NCBI GenBank assembly: GCA_947501275.1
Contig: CANMVD010000002.1
Location: 1-64,000, forward strand
DNA length: 64,000 bases
Reading direction: 5' to 3'
DNA from: an uncultured Tateyamaria sp.
Lineage (GTDB): Bacteria; Pseudomonadota; Alphaproteobacteria; Rhodobacterales; Rhodobacteraceae
Shown: positions 29,367-37,690 of the stretch, piece by piece
How positions within the stretch are numbered: position 1 is the first letter of the stretch
Layout: each line of letters starts with the position of its first letter
Notes under the pieces: generated by a model
What the model was told of the DNA's origin: nothing
What the model saw: only the letters and a program-made list of their open reading frames with translations
Database searches by the model: none
Made by a program: the position numbers and the translations under genes

Positions 29367-29513
29367 CTACAAGCGCCGCAGCACCCACATCAACATGCGT
29401 CTGCGCCGCGCACGCCGTTTGCGATTTTGCATCTGCTCTTCCATATCTGCAAATGCCGCTTTTTCTTGCTCGTAAAGGCTGAGCATTTCCATTGATTTAT
29501 AAGGGTGTTGCAT
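29367..29513 (-). CDS. Small 48-residue protein with very basic C terminus
   Basis: On the minus strand CAGGAGAAACCC leads into ATG at 29513, a textbook ribosome site, and the frame runs 48 codons to TAG. The product begins MQHPYKSMEMLSLYEQEKAA, continues with an acidic FADMEEQMQ segment, and ends with an Arg-rich stretch (NRKRRARRRRM) and LMWVLRRL. It is predicted to be a short amphipathic helix with a cationic end. It is divergent from the LysR gene at 29598. I do not recognise a family; ribosome site and composition are the evidence. Confidence 0.65.
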   Translation of the reverse strand: MQHPYKSMEMLSLYEQEKAAFADMEEQMQNRKRRARRRRMLMWVLRRL

Positions 29514-29597
29514 GGGTTTCTCCTGACTTCTCCCACCCAATATGGCGCACTGCCTACCGGATTGTCAGACGCCATGATCGGGACTATCCTTTCATTT

Positions 29598-30467
29598 ATG
29601 CAAATCACCGATTGGACAGATTTTGGCCTGTTTACCGTCGTGGCGCGTGCCGGATCTTTGGCGGGCGCGGCACGGGAAACGGGGCTTAGTCAGGCGACCT
29701 TGTCACGCCGGATGACCGCGTTGGAACAGCGCATGGGCCGCCGTTTGTTTGTGCATGGTGCCAGCGGCTACACCCCGACCGTCGAGGGCCGTGCCCTACT
29801 GGAACGCGCCAAACGGATGGAAGCCGCAGCGCGCGACATCGCCCATTGGTCCGCCGAACAGTCCGGGCCACCACGGGTGCGGATTTCGTCCGGCACTTGG
29901 ACATCGAATTTTCTGGCCTCGCACCTGCACACCTATTGGACGCCCAAGGCCAGATGGATGCCGGAATTTGTCAGCTGTAACCGGGACATGGATATCGAAC
30001 GCCGCGAGGTCGACATCGGCGTGCGCAATCGTCGCCCGACCCATCCGTGGCTTGCGGGGCGGCGCACTGGTACCGTCGAACACGCGGCCTATGCCACAAG
30101 TCATGATGTTACAGGGTGGATCGGACCCAGCGACGACACCGCCGCACTGCCATCAGAGGCATGGACTGTCGCTCATCACGGCCCTGATATGGTGGCCGTC
30201 GCCAACGACCCGCAAACCCGGCTTGCCCTTGCCCAAAGTGGCGTGGGCCGGGTCGTGTTGCCTACATTCGCAGGCGACGTCGCGGCCGGCCTGACGCGTG
30301 TATCCGATGTCATTGACGTCCTGACGGCCGAAGAATGGCTGGTCTGCCACCAAGACAGCCGCCACGACCCGCCCATTCGTGCCGCCCTTGAGGCACTTGC
30401 CGGCGCCCTGTCAGCGGCGCACCCCTTGCGAAAGCCCGCCCAAAGCCCTACCTTTACGGTCGGATAA
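29598..30467 (+). CDS. LysR family transcriptional regulator
   Basis: The protein of about 289 residues has the N-terminal winged helix-turn-helix (FTVVARAGSLAGAARETGLSQATLSRRMTALEQRMG RRLF) and an effector domain with SSGTWTSNFLASHLHTYW. The frame is open from 29505, but MQITDWTDFGLF at 29598 fits the family start; ATG at 29574 is another option. LysR genes usually control a divergent neighbour, here the small gene ending at 29367, or the flanking phosphodiesterase. The target is not known. Confidence 0.87.
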   Translation: MQITDWTDFGLFTVVARAGSLAGAARETGLSQATLSRRMTALEQRMGRRLFVHGASGYTPTVEGRALLERAKRMEAAARDIAHWSAEQSGPPRVRISSGTWTSNFLASHLHTYWTPKARWMPEFVSCNRDMDIERREVDIGVRNRRPTHPWLAGRRTGTVEHAAYATSHDVTGWIGPSDDTAALPSEAWTVAHHGPDMVAVANDPQTRLALAQSGVGRVVLPTFAGDVAAGLTRVSDVIDVLTAEEWLVCHQDSRHDPPIRAALEALAGALSAAHPLRKPAQSPTFTVG

Positions 30468-30481
30468 ACGAGGTTCCACCC

Positions 30482-30862
30482 ATGTTCGCAATCCCCGGAA
30501 AACAAGCTGTCACCATAACCGACCGCGCGGCGGCGCAGATCTCCAGACTGATGGAGAAAGACGGCCATTCCGGTTTGCGCATTGGCGTCAAAAAAGGCGG
30601 CTGCGCAGGCATGGAATACACCATGGAATATGTGGATGTGGCCGACCCGAACGACGAGGCGGTCGAACAGGATGGCGCGCGGGTGCTGATTGCACCGATG
30701 GCGCAGATGTTCCTGTTTGGCACCGAGATTGACTACGAAACATCGCTTTTGGAAAGCGGGTTCAAATTCAACAACCCCAACGTCTCTGACGCCTGTGGCT
30801 GCGGTGAAAGTATCTCGTTCAAGGATGTCGAGGCATTGACGGCCGAGCGCAACGCCTCCTGA
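30482..30862 (+). CDS. sufA: A-type Fe-S cluster carrier (SufA/IscA family)
   Basis: The 126-residue protein matches A-type carriers. It starts with VTITDRAAAQISRLMEKDG, then GLRIGVKKGGCAGMEYTMEY with the first conserved Cys, and ends with DACGCGESISF holding the C-G-C pair. These three cysteines bind the transferred cluster. GAGG lies 8 bases before the ATG. It overlaps functionally with sufT upstream and is followed after one base by the TfoX-like gene. Confidence 0.93.
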   Translation: MFAIPGKQAVTITDRAAAQISRLMEKDGHSGLRIGVKKGGCAGMEYTMEYVDVADPNDEAVEQDGARVLIAPMAQMFLFGTEIDYETSLLESGFKFNNPNVSDACGCGESISFKDVEALTAERNAS

Positions 30863-30863
30863 G

Positions 30864-31187
30864 ATGGCCGTTTCGCGTGAAGAGATCGAACACGCGCTGG
30901 ACTTGTTTGCAGATCTGGGCCCCTTGACCACCCGCAAGATGTTTGGCGGCCTGTCGATCTACCGCGACGGGGTGATCTTTGCCATTTTGATGTCAGACGG
31001 GCGCTTGTTGTTGAAAGGTCAGGGCGACATGCAGGCCCGCTTTGACGCCATGGGGCTGGAACGCTGGGCTTATGCGCGCAAGGACGGCAGCCCTACCAAC
31101 ATGCCGTATTGGCATCTGCCCGACTCGGCCCTTGATGACAGCGAAGAGGCTGTTGATCTGGCCCGCCAGGCCCTTGAGCACCTGTAG
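30864..31187 (+). CDS. TfoX N-terminal domain protein
   Basis: The 107-residue protein matches the TfoX/Sxy N-terminal domain: IEHALDLFADLGPLTTRKMFGGLSIYRDG and the following beta strands VIFAILMSDGRLLLKG. There is no C-terminal domain, so it is the short form common in alphaproteobacteria. Sxy itself is a competence co-activator, but the short relatives have no established role. The ATG is one base after the sufA stop, so the two are co-transcribed. Confidence 0.88.
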   Translation: MAVSREEIEHALDLFADLGPLTTRKMFGGLSIYRDGVIFAILMSDGRLLLKGQGDMQARFDAMGLERWAYARKDGSPTNMPYWHLPDSALDDSEEAVDLARQALEHL

Positions 31188-31202
31188 AGCGACAGCCGAG
31201 CG

Positions 31203-31931
31203 TCAGGGGTGCGTGTTCAGAAAATCCCTCACCACATCATTGAACAGTTGTGGCTTTTCCAGATGCACGGCATGTGCGCAGCCCGCAAGAACCGCGAGAT
31301 GCGCATTTGGGATGTCGCTCCAGAGGCGGCGGGGCTGTTCCCACGCATAGGTGCGGTCCTTGTCGCCCCACAAGACCAATGTGGGCGCGGTGATCTGAGA
31401 CAATTGAGCTGTGCCGCTCCAGCCCTGCATCGCATCCAAGCCAGACAGGATTGCGCCAATCCCAGCCTGTTGCGCGATCTGCGCGCACCCTTCAAAGCCG
31501 GCCGCGTTTTCGGTGTCGAGAAACCAAGTGGCGGCGATACGGCGCGCGGTGGCAACGGCCCCGTCCTGAACCGCACGCGCCTTGCTCTCTGCGATGGATT
31601 CAAACCGGCCCGGCATAACGCCAACTGATCCCGTGGCATAGAGCACCAGTGAGGCGATGCGGGTGGCGTCACGCCGCGCAACCTCTTGGGCAATCATGCC
31701 ACCCATGGAGTGCCCCATGAGGTGATAGCGTGTGATATTGCGCGCCGAGATTTCGGCCATGACCCATTGGGCAAAGCCACCAATGCTGTTGATCGGTGCA
31801 AGATGGGCGTTGGCCCCAAACCCGGGCAGGTCCAGCGCGATCACTTCACACGTATCTCCGAATGCCGCCTCTTGCTCCGCCCACTGTGCCGCACCGCCCA
31901 TGAACCCATGGACCAGAACCAGTGGTGTCAC
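31203..31931 (-). CDS. Alpha/beta hydrolase, last gene of the cuyA-ABC operon
   Basis: The 242-residue protein is a compact alpha/beta hydrolase: LVLVHGFMGGAAQWAEQ (oxyanion region), the nucleophile elbow YHLMGHSMGGMIAQE with Ser, LVLWGDKDRTYAWEQP (acid) and the terminal CAHAVHLEKPQ (His). It starts with GTG overlapping the stop of the permease gene (GTGA), so it is translated with the transporter. No substrate can be deduced; an ester or thioester of the imported compound is an inference from context. Confidence 0.88.
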   Translation of the reverse strand: MTPLVLVHGFMGGAAQWAEQEAAFGDTCEVIALDLPGFGANAHLAPINSIGGFAQWVMAEISARNITRYHLMGHSMGGMIAQEVARRDATRIASLVLYATGSVGVMPGRFESIAESKARAVQDGAVATARRIAATWFLDTENAAGFEGCAQIAQQAGIGAILSGLDAMQGWSGTAQLSQITAPTLVLWGDKDRTYAWEQPRRLWSDIPNAHLAVLAGCAHAVHLEKPQLFNDVVRDFLNTHP

Positions 31932-33469
31932 TTGCGTTGCCCCTGCACGATGCGATCAAGGATCATGGCACAGAACAGAATGGCAAATCCGGCGAGGATC
32001 CCCTGCCCCACATTCGCGTATTGCAGCGCCTCCAGCACGTCTTCGCCCAAGCCCTTGGCCCCGATCAGCGAAGCGACCACAACCATGGCCAGTGACAGCA
32101 TGATGGTCTGGTTGATGCCTGCCCGGATGGAGGGGCTGGCAAGGGGCAGATCCACCTTGGTCAGCAGATACCACTTGTTGGCCCCAAAGCTGATCGCCGC
32201 CTCGCGCACAGATTCAGGAACGCCCCGCAGACCCAGCACCGTCAGGCGCACCACGGGCGTGCCCCCAAAGATCATAGTGGTGACGACAGCCGCCGGTTTG
32301 CCTGTACCGAAAAACGCAATGACCGGGATCATGAAGACAAAGGCTGGCATCGTTTGCATAAAGTCCATGATCGGCTGGATCGCCGCGTAAAAGCGCGGGC
32401 GCCGCGCGGCGAACATGCCCAGCGGAATGCCGATCACGATGGACAGACACGCGGCCGTCCCCAGCAACGCCAGCGTCGTCATCGCCTTTTCCCAGAACCC
32501 AAGGAGGCCCATGTAAGCAAGAAAGGCCCCCGAATAGATCGCCATGCGCACACCCGCCGTGAGCCAGGTCAGCAGCACAATCAATGCTGCGATCACGATC
32601 CATGGAGTCGAGACAAAGACAAGTTCCAGCGCGTCCAGCATCAACCGAATGCCGTAGGTGATGCCGTCAAACAGCGCCTCACCGTTCAGCACCGCCCAGT
32701 TAAAGAACGCCTCGACCCCGTCGATGCTGGTCAGGCGAATGTCGGGATCGGTTGGAAAGGTCGACAGCAGTTCAAAGCGGTCAGGAAAGCTGTAATGCAC
32801 CATCGCGACCGCCACCATCAGCACCATGAAGGCGGCGGAAAAGACGATTTGCTGCACCGGCATTCCCGAACGGATCGTGCGGTCGGACAGCCAATCTGAA
32901 AACCGGGCCTCAAGCGCCCAGTTGGCCACGACAGCCTGTGCCAGCTTGGCGATGAGAAGAATGCCCAGCCCAGTGAGGGCGATTGTCGGGCCGGTTTCGG
33001 CAAGAGCTTCGGCCTCGGCGCGAATGCCGCCGATATTGGCTTCGAGCCCGTCTACCGCCCGTTGGAAAGCATCCGCCCGGTCCGAGCCTGCCTCGATCGC
33101 GGCGGCAAGTTGTTGGCGACGCAATTCAAGCGTGCCTTCGATGGACGCGATACGGGCCATGGCGTCTGAGGCCAGATCGCCGAACAGTCCGCGCGCAATT
33201 TGCACAAAGGCAATCGCCTCGATCACAAGGAAGGACAGAGCCCACGACCAAAGGCCCCGCGCACCAAACCAGATCGGCCCGAATAACCCCGCCATGACGT
33301 TGAACGTTGCGGTAAAGCGGGCCGAAGCGCCGACCTTGTCGAAATTTGCGATATAGTAGTCGGGGCTGGTGCGCACAAAGGTGCGGATGTTGTCCTTGCG
33401 CTCTTCGGCATAGGCAATGGCGGCATCGCTTTCGGTGTCTTCCAGCGGGTTGAAATCATCGTCTCTCAT
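31928..33469 (-). CDS. OpuA/ProW-type ABC permease with long N-terminal extension
   Basis: The 513-residue protein is almost twice the length of a typical ProW. The C-terminal part (from about residue 290) is a standard betaine-type permease: TLALLGTAACLSIVIGIPLGM, IQPIMDFMQTMPAFVFMIPV, the EAA loop (FGANKWYLLTKVDLPLASPSI) and IMLSLAMVVVASLIGAKGLG. Before it, residues 40-95 hold two hydrophobic helices, and residues 105-160 are a charged coiled coil (ASIEGTLELRRQQLAAAIEA). Then come further helices. It overlaps the ATPase gene by ATGA. Confidence 0.9.
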   Translation of the reverse strand: MRDDDFNPLEDTESDAAIAYAEERKDNIRTFVRTSPDYYIANFDKVGASARFTATFNVMAGLFGPIWFGARGLWSWALSFLVIEAIAFVQIARGLFGDLASDAMARIASIEGTLELRRQQLAAAIEAGSDRADAFQRAVDGLEANIGGIRAEAEALAETGPTIALTGLGILLIAKLAQAVVANWALEARFSDWLSDRTIRSGMPVQQIVFSAAFMVLMVAVAMVHYSFPDRFELLSTFPTDPDIRLTSIDGVEAFFNWAVLNGEALFDGITYGIRLMLDALELVFVSTPWIVIAALIVLLTWLTAGVRMAIYSGAFLAYMGLLGFWEKAMTTLALLGTAACLSIVIGIPLGMFAARRPRFYAAIQPIMDFMQTMPAFVFMIPVIAFFGTGKPAAVVTTMIFGGTPVVRLTVLGLRGVPESVREAAISFGANKWYLLTKVDLPLASPSIRAGINQTIMLSLAMVVVASLIGAKGLGEDVLEALQYANVGQGILAGFAILFCAMILDRIVQGQRK

Positions 33470-34521
33470 GACATTTCCGTCCCTTCCACAACCGTGCGCA
33501 GAAGATCCGCGCGGGTGATAACACCCACATCCGCGCCGCCATCGGCCACAAGGATCGGGTTGTTGTCGTCAATGGCCATGTTGATCAACGTGCTGAGGGT
33601 TTCATCCTTGTCCACACGAGACGCATCTGCCGGCACGGGCCCGCTTGATGCAATGAACTGATCAACGGGCTGCATGACTGCCTTGGCGTGTACCACCTTC
33701 AGGCGCGAAATTCCGGCAACAAAGTCAGCCACATAGTCGTCAGCCGGATGCATCACAATGTCTTCGGCTGTGCCGACTTGGACCATCTTGCCGTCGCGCA
33801 TGATGGCGATGCGATCCCCAATGCGCACCGCTTCGTCCAGATCGTGCGTGATAAACACGGTTGTCTTTTTCAGGATCTTGGAGAGGCGTATGAATTCGTC
33901 CTGCAACTGACGGCGAATGAGCGGATCAAGGGCCGAGAACGGCTCGTCCATCAGCAACACATCCGGATTGGCGGCCAATGCACGAGCCAATCCAACGCGC
34001 TGTTGCATACCGCCTGACAACTCGTGTGCGAATTTTGACCCCCACGCCCCAAGTTCAACGATGTCGAGGATCGCAGCGGCCTGCCGCATCCGTTCGTTCT
34101 TGGCCACCTGCCGGATTTCCAGCGGCATCGCCACATTGTCCAGCACGGACCGGTGCGGCATCAGCGCAAAGTTCTGAAACACCATGCCGATCTTCTGATT
34201 TCGAAAGCTTTGCAGGTCCTTGGGCGCAAGGGCCATCACATCCGTGCCCTCAATCTCGATCTTGCCCGCCGTGGGTTCGAGCAGGCGATTGAAGTGGCGC
34301 ACAAGCGTGGACTTGCCACTGCCAGACAGCCCCATGATGCAAAAGATCTCGCCCCGGTTCACCGACAGACTGACATCTGCGACACCGACGACGGCATTGA
34401 ACTCGGCCAGAACCTGCGCCTTGTTCAGGCCGCGGTCGCGAATGGCTTGCAGGGCGGCTTCGGGTTTTGCGCCAAAGATCTTCCAGACATTGGAGATCTC
34501 AATGACGGTATCATCGCTCAT
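33466..34521 (-). CDS. OpuA/ProV-type ABC transporter ATPase with CBS domains
   Basis: The 351-residue protein has Walker A MGLSGSGKST, signature LSGGMQQRV, Walker B VLLMDEPFSALD and the switch FITHDLDEA. The N-terminal extension before the first strand (IFGAKPEAALQAIRDRGLNK) is typical of glycine-betaine ATPases. The C-terminal 80 residues form a CBS-like region (DNNPILVADGGADVGVITRADLL). ATG at 34521 is preferred over an upstream in-frame start. The gene lies 75 bases after the binding-protein gene. Confidence 0.93.
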   Translation of the reverse strand: MSDDTVIEISNVWKIFGAKPEAALQAIRDRGLNKAQVLAEFNAVVGVADVSLSVNRGEIFCIMGLSGSGKSTLVRHFNRLLEPTAGKIEIEGTDVMALAPKDLQSFRNQKIGMVFQNFALMPHRSVLDNVAMPLEIRQVAKNERMRQAAAILDIVELGAWGSKFAHELSGGMQQRVGLARALAANPDVLLMDEPFSALDPLIRRQLQDEFIRLSKILKKTTVFITHDLDEAVRIGDRIAIMRDGKMVQVGTAEDIVMHPADDYVADFVAGISRLKVVHAKAVMQPVDQFIASSGPVPADASRVDKDETLSTLINMAIDDNNPILVADGGADVGVITRADLLRTVVEGTEMS

Positions 34522-34596
34522 ATCTGGGTGCACCTGTTGTGAGGTGGGCAGCACCGACGCGCGCGCCGGAGCTGCCGTGTTTTCGTGAGTGGTGGA

Positions 34597-35559
34597 TCAG
34601 AGGCCGAGCATCGCGTCGACGCGATCCGAATTCGCCTCTACCCATGCCTTGGCTGCCTCTGCAGGCTCGACCCCGTTGGCCGAGATTTCAAAGGCCAGGC
34701 CGCTGACATCATCAGCTGTAAGGGCAAAGTTGGCGAAGAAATCGGCAATCGCTGGCGAGCGGTCGGCCAGCGAATTCGAATAGGCGATTTGCACCTGCTT
34801 CAGCGCGTCCTTGGTGGCGACGTTGGATTTTTCGTACCAGTCCGCATCATCCGAAGGCTGGATCATGTTGTACTTGGCTGGATCGAATGTTGGCTCGGTC
34901 AGCATCTCGACGTCGAACATGAACCACACCGCGTGGGGCTTGTAGCAATAGAACGCATAGCCTTCGCCCTTGGCGATGGAATCCTTGATGCGGGCGGTTT
35001 TCACGCTTTCTTCGGCGCGGATTGGCTCGATAAAGTCAAGCAGGCCATAGTCGCGCGTTTTCACTTCGTTCACGTTGGCCGAGGCCCAACCGGGGGCGCC
35101 GATCCACATTTCGCCCTTGCCGTTGCCATCGCTGTCCATCAGCGCAGCCACGTCCGGGCGGCCCAGATCGGTGATGTCGGTGATGTTGTTGGCCGTGCCA
35201 AAGTCCTTGGACACGCAGAAGCCCTGATTGCCCTCGTAGGGGTTGGTATTCAGCGTAACCGTGCCCGCTTCGTCCACGTATTTCTTGGTAAAGCTTTCCT
35301 GATTGGGCAGCCACACATCGGGGTGTACATCGATGTCACCTTTGCCTTGGTCCATGGCCTGAAAAATCGTGGCGTTGTTGCCCGGCACATATTCGACAGT
35401 GCCGCCAATGCGCGAGGTCACGACTTCACCCAGCACATAGGCGATGGCTTGGGCACCGGTCCAGGACGGTACGCCGATCTTGACCTCTTCGGCAAAGGCG
35501 GGGGCGCATATGGCGCTGGCCAGTGCTGCGCTGATCAGTGTTTTGGTGATTTTCATTGT
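34597..35559 (-). CDS. OpuAC-type substrate-binding protein
   Basis: The 320-residue protein begins with a signal peptide (MKITKTLISAALASAICAPAFA) and continues EEVKIGVPSWTGAQAIAYVL, the start of the glycine-betaine/OpuAC binding fold. Later segments include YVPGNNATIFQAMDQGKGDIDVHPDVWLPNQ. Aromatic residues are available for a betaine-like cage, but the ligand is unknown. GGAGACCC precedes ATG at 35559. It is 31 bases downstream of the cuyA-like gene, so the transporter probably imports the lyase substrate or a precursor. Confidence 0.88.
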   Translation of the reverse strand, partial: TMKITKTLISAALASAICAPAFAEEVKIGVPSWTGAQAIAYVLGEVVTSRIGGTVEYVPGNNATIFQAMDQGKGDIDVHPDVWLPNQESFTKKYVDEAGTVTLNTNPYEGNQGFCVSKDFGTANNITDITDLGRPDVAALMDSDGNGKGEMWIGAPGWASANVNEVKTRDYGLLDFIEPIRAEESVKTARIKDSIAKGEGYAFYCYKPHAVWFMFDVEMLTEPTFDPAKYNMIQPSDDADWYEKSNVATKDALKQVQIAYSNSLADRSPAIADFFANFALTADDVSGLAFEISANGVEPAEAAKAWVEANSDRVDAMLGL

Positions 35560-35590
35560 TGGGTCTCCATGTTGGTCTTCTTTGGTCTTG

Positions 35591-36685
35591 TTATGAGGTG
35601 TAGCCAGGCAATCCGAACGTGTCGGAATAGCCAAACAGGGCCGCGCTGCCGCCTGTGTGCAGGAAAACGACGTTTTGCATGCCGTCGAAATACCCTTTCT
35701 TCACAAGATCGATCAGCCCATCCAGCCCTTTGCCGGAATAAACCGGATCAAACAGCAAACCCTCGGTCTGTGCCAAGAGTTTTGTGGCCGAAATCATCCC
35801 GTCGGTGGGCAGTCCATAGCCCTCGCCTACGTAATTGCAGTTGGCCCGCACCTGATCGCGCGGGATTTCCAACCCAGTGCCAAGATGCGCAGCCGTGCGC
35901 ACAGCGAGATCATGCACCATGCTTTCCTGTTTGTCCTGCGGCGCGCGCACGCCGATGCCGAGCAGGTGAATGTCACTTTGGATCGCGGCAAGTCCCGCCA
36001 CCAGCCCGGCCTGTGTGCCTGAACTGCCCGTGGCATGGACCAGCGCATCAATCTTGAGCCCGATACTCACGGCCTGATCGGCCAGTTCGCGGGCCGCATT
36101 TACATAGCCAAGTGCGCCAATCGGGTTGGAGCCGCCACCGGGAATGACATAGGGCGACTTGCCGCCGTCGCGCAGTTGGTCGGCCAATGTCTCCATTTCG
36201 GCCGCCATATCGGTGCCGCCCCCGCGTTTGGACACTGAGGCCCCGTGCAAACGGTCCAGCAATACGTTGCCGTTCATGATGTAGTTGGGATCGTTGGAAC
36301 CTGTCCGGTCCTCAAGCAGGATGTGACAAGCCATGCCGAGTTTGGCAGCCGCAGCCGCTGTCTGGCGGGCGTGATTGGATTGCGTCGCCCCTTGAGTGAT
36401 GATCGTATCAGCCCCTTGCTGCATTGCATCCGCCATCAGGTATTCGAGTTTGCGGGTCTTGTTCCCACCCGACGACAAACCTGTGCAATCATCCCGCTTG
36501 ACCCACAGGCGCGGCCCGCCAAGAATTTCGCTCAGACGATCCATTGGTTCAAGCGGAGTGGGGAAATGCCCCAAAGCCACGCGCGGAAATTGCGCCAGCG
36601 TGATGGACAGCTCCTTGCAGTGGCTGGCTGTCATGTCTGACTGTTCACGGCTTTGCCTGTCGATCGTTTCGTCTGTCTGCGTCAT
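35591..36685 (-). CDS. cuyA: CuyA-like L-cysteate sulfo-lyase / D-cysteine desulfhydrase
   Basis: The 364-residue PLP enzyme belongs to the ACC deaminase/D-cysteine desulfhydrase family: [20 protein letters not shown] has the Schiff-base Lys, followed by [20 protein letters not shown] and [16 protein letters not shown]. The resemblance to the CuyA of Ruegeria pomeroyi, as I remember it, is close over this stretch and in [12 protein letters not shown]. CuyA splits L-cysteate to pyruvate, ammonium and sulfite. ATG at 36685, with GGAGGA 10 bases upstream, is preferred. D-cysteine or other substrates remain possible. Confidence 0.75.
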   Translation of the reverse strand: MTQTDETIDRQSREQSDMTASHCKELSITLAQFPRVALGHFPTPLEPMDRLSEILGGPRLWVKRDDCTGLSSGGNKTRKLEYLMADAMQQGADTIITQGATQSNHARQTAAAAAKLGMACHILLEDRTGSNDPNYIMNGNVLLDRLHGASVSKRGGGTDMAAEMETLADQLRDGGKSPYVIPGGGSNPIGALGYVNAARELADQAVSIGLKIDALVHATGSSGTQAGLVAGLAAIQSDIHLLGIGVRAPQDKQESMVHDLAVRTAAHLGTGLEIPRDQVRANCNYVGEGYGLPTDGMISATKLLAQTEGLLFDPVYSGKGLDGLIDLVKKGYFDGMQNVVFLHTGGSAALFGYSDTFGLPGYTS

Positions 36686-36761
36686 GACTGTGTGTTCCTC
36701 CACGCGGTTGATTCAAAGCGTTGCCTGAGGCGGAGTAGAAAAACAGTGCTTTTTACTATGG

Positions 36762-36786
36762 CTGCCCATACAATTTGTTTGGGCAG
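36762..36786. promoter_or_regulatory. Palindromic operator between cuyA and the LysR gene
   Basis: CTGCCCATACAA (36762-36773) and TTGTTTGGGCAG (36775-36786) are inverted repeats matching at 11 of 12 positions around a single T. They lie 15 bases before the LysR start and about 76 bases upstream of the cuyA start. The dyad fits a LysR-type operator controlling both divergent transcripts. Confidence 0.75.
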
Positions 36787-36800
36787 TGAAAGAGGCACCC

Positions 36801-37685
36801 ATGGATATGCAATGGCTAGACGATGTGCTGACGTTGCTCGAAGAGGGCAACATGACCCGCGCCGCAGACCGGCGAAACATCACGCAGCCTGCCTTTTCGC
36901 GCCGCATTCGCAGCTTTGAGGACTGGCTTGGCACAGACATCATCGAACGTAAAACCAATCGGATTGATATCCACCCCGCCCTGCTGTCGAACGAAGCCGA
37001 GATCCGCGCCCTTGTATCCCGCCTCAGGGAATTGCGCACAAAAATTGCGCATTACGACCCCAACGCCTCGACCATCGCAATTGCGGCCCAGCACGCTCCG
37101 ATGTCATCCACATTTCCCGACATGGCCTTGCGGGCAAAGTCGGTCTTTCCGCAAATCCGGTTTCGGATGCGTCCCGGCAATCTCAGTGATTGCGTAACCC
37201 TGTTTTTGCGCGGCGATACCAGCATGTTGCTCTGCTACGAAGCAGAGGGCGCCGTGCCGCTGCAATTCGGTCCAGACGTTGTGCGGGGCCGCTGGGGCAA
37301 CGATTACCTCGTGCCCGTGGTGGGCGGAGCACTGCGCTATGCGATCCACGACACCGATACGTTGCCCGATGACACACCGGCCATTGTCTATCCCGAAGAC
37401 AGCTCGTTTGGACAAATGCTGCATCGCCACGCACGCCCCTTTGGCACGCAGGCCTTCAGCGCGAATCCGGTCTGCGAAACGGCCTTCTCCAGCGGCATCC
37501 GCGAACTGACCCTCAAGGGGTTGGGCGTGGGGTGGTTGCCCTTCAGCATGGCCTACCGCGAGATTGAAAGCGGCGCGCTGGTGTCACTGGCCAATCGCTT
37601 GGGCAAAGAACCTATGGAAGTCGCTGTCTATGCGGACAGCACCGTCGAGGCCGCCGCAGCCGTACAGGCCGTTTGGGCCAAATGA
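36801..37685 (+). CDS. LysR family regulator divergent from the cuyA operon
   Basis: The 294-residue protein has the N-terminal helix-turn-helix (LLEEGNMTRAADRRNITQPAFSRRIRSFEDWLG) and an effector-binding domain with IAIAAQHAPMSSTFPDMALR. ATG at 36801 is preceded by GAGG. Its position, divergent from cuyA with a shared palindrome, makes it the likely regulator of cuyA-ABC-hydrolase. The relationship to CuyR of other roseobacters cannot be judged from sequence here. Confidence 0.9.
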   Translation: MDMQWLDDVLTLLEEGNMTRAADRRNITQPAFSRRIRSFEDWLGTDIIERKTNRIDIHPALLSNEAEIRALVSRLRELRTKIAHYDPNASTIAIAAQHAPMSSTFPDMALRAKSVFPQIRFRMRPGNLSDCVTLFLRGDTSMLLCYEAEGAVPLQFGPDVVRGRWGNDYLVPVVGGALRYAIHDTDTLPDDTPAIVYPEDSSFGQMLHRHARPFGTQAFSANPVCETAFSSGIRELTLKGLGVGWLPFSMAYREIESGALVSLANRLGKEPMEVAVYADSTVEAAAAVQAVWAK

Positions 37686-37690
37686 ACAGC

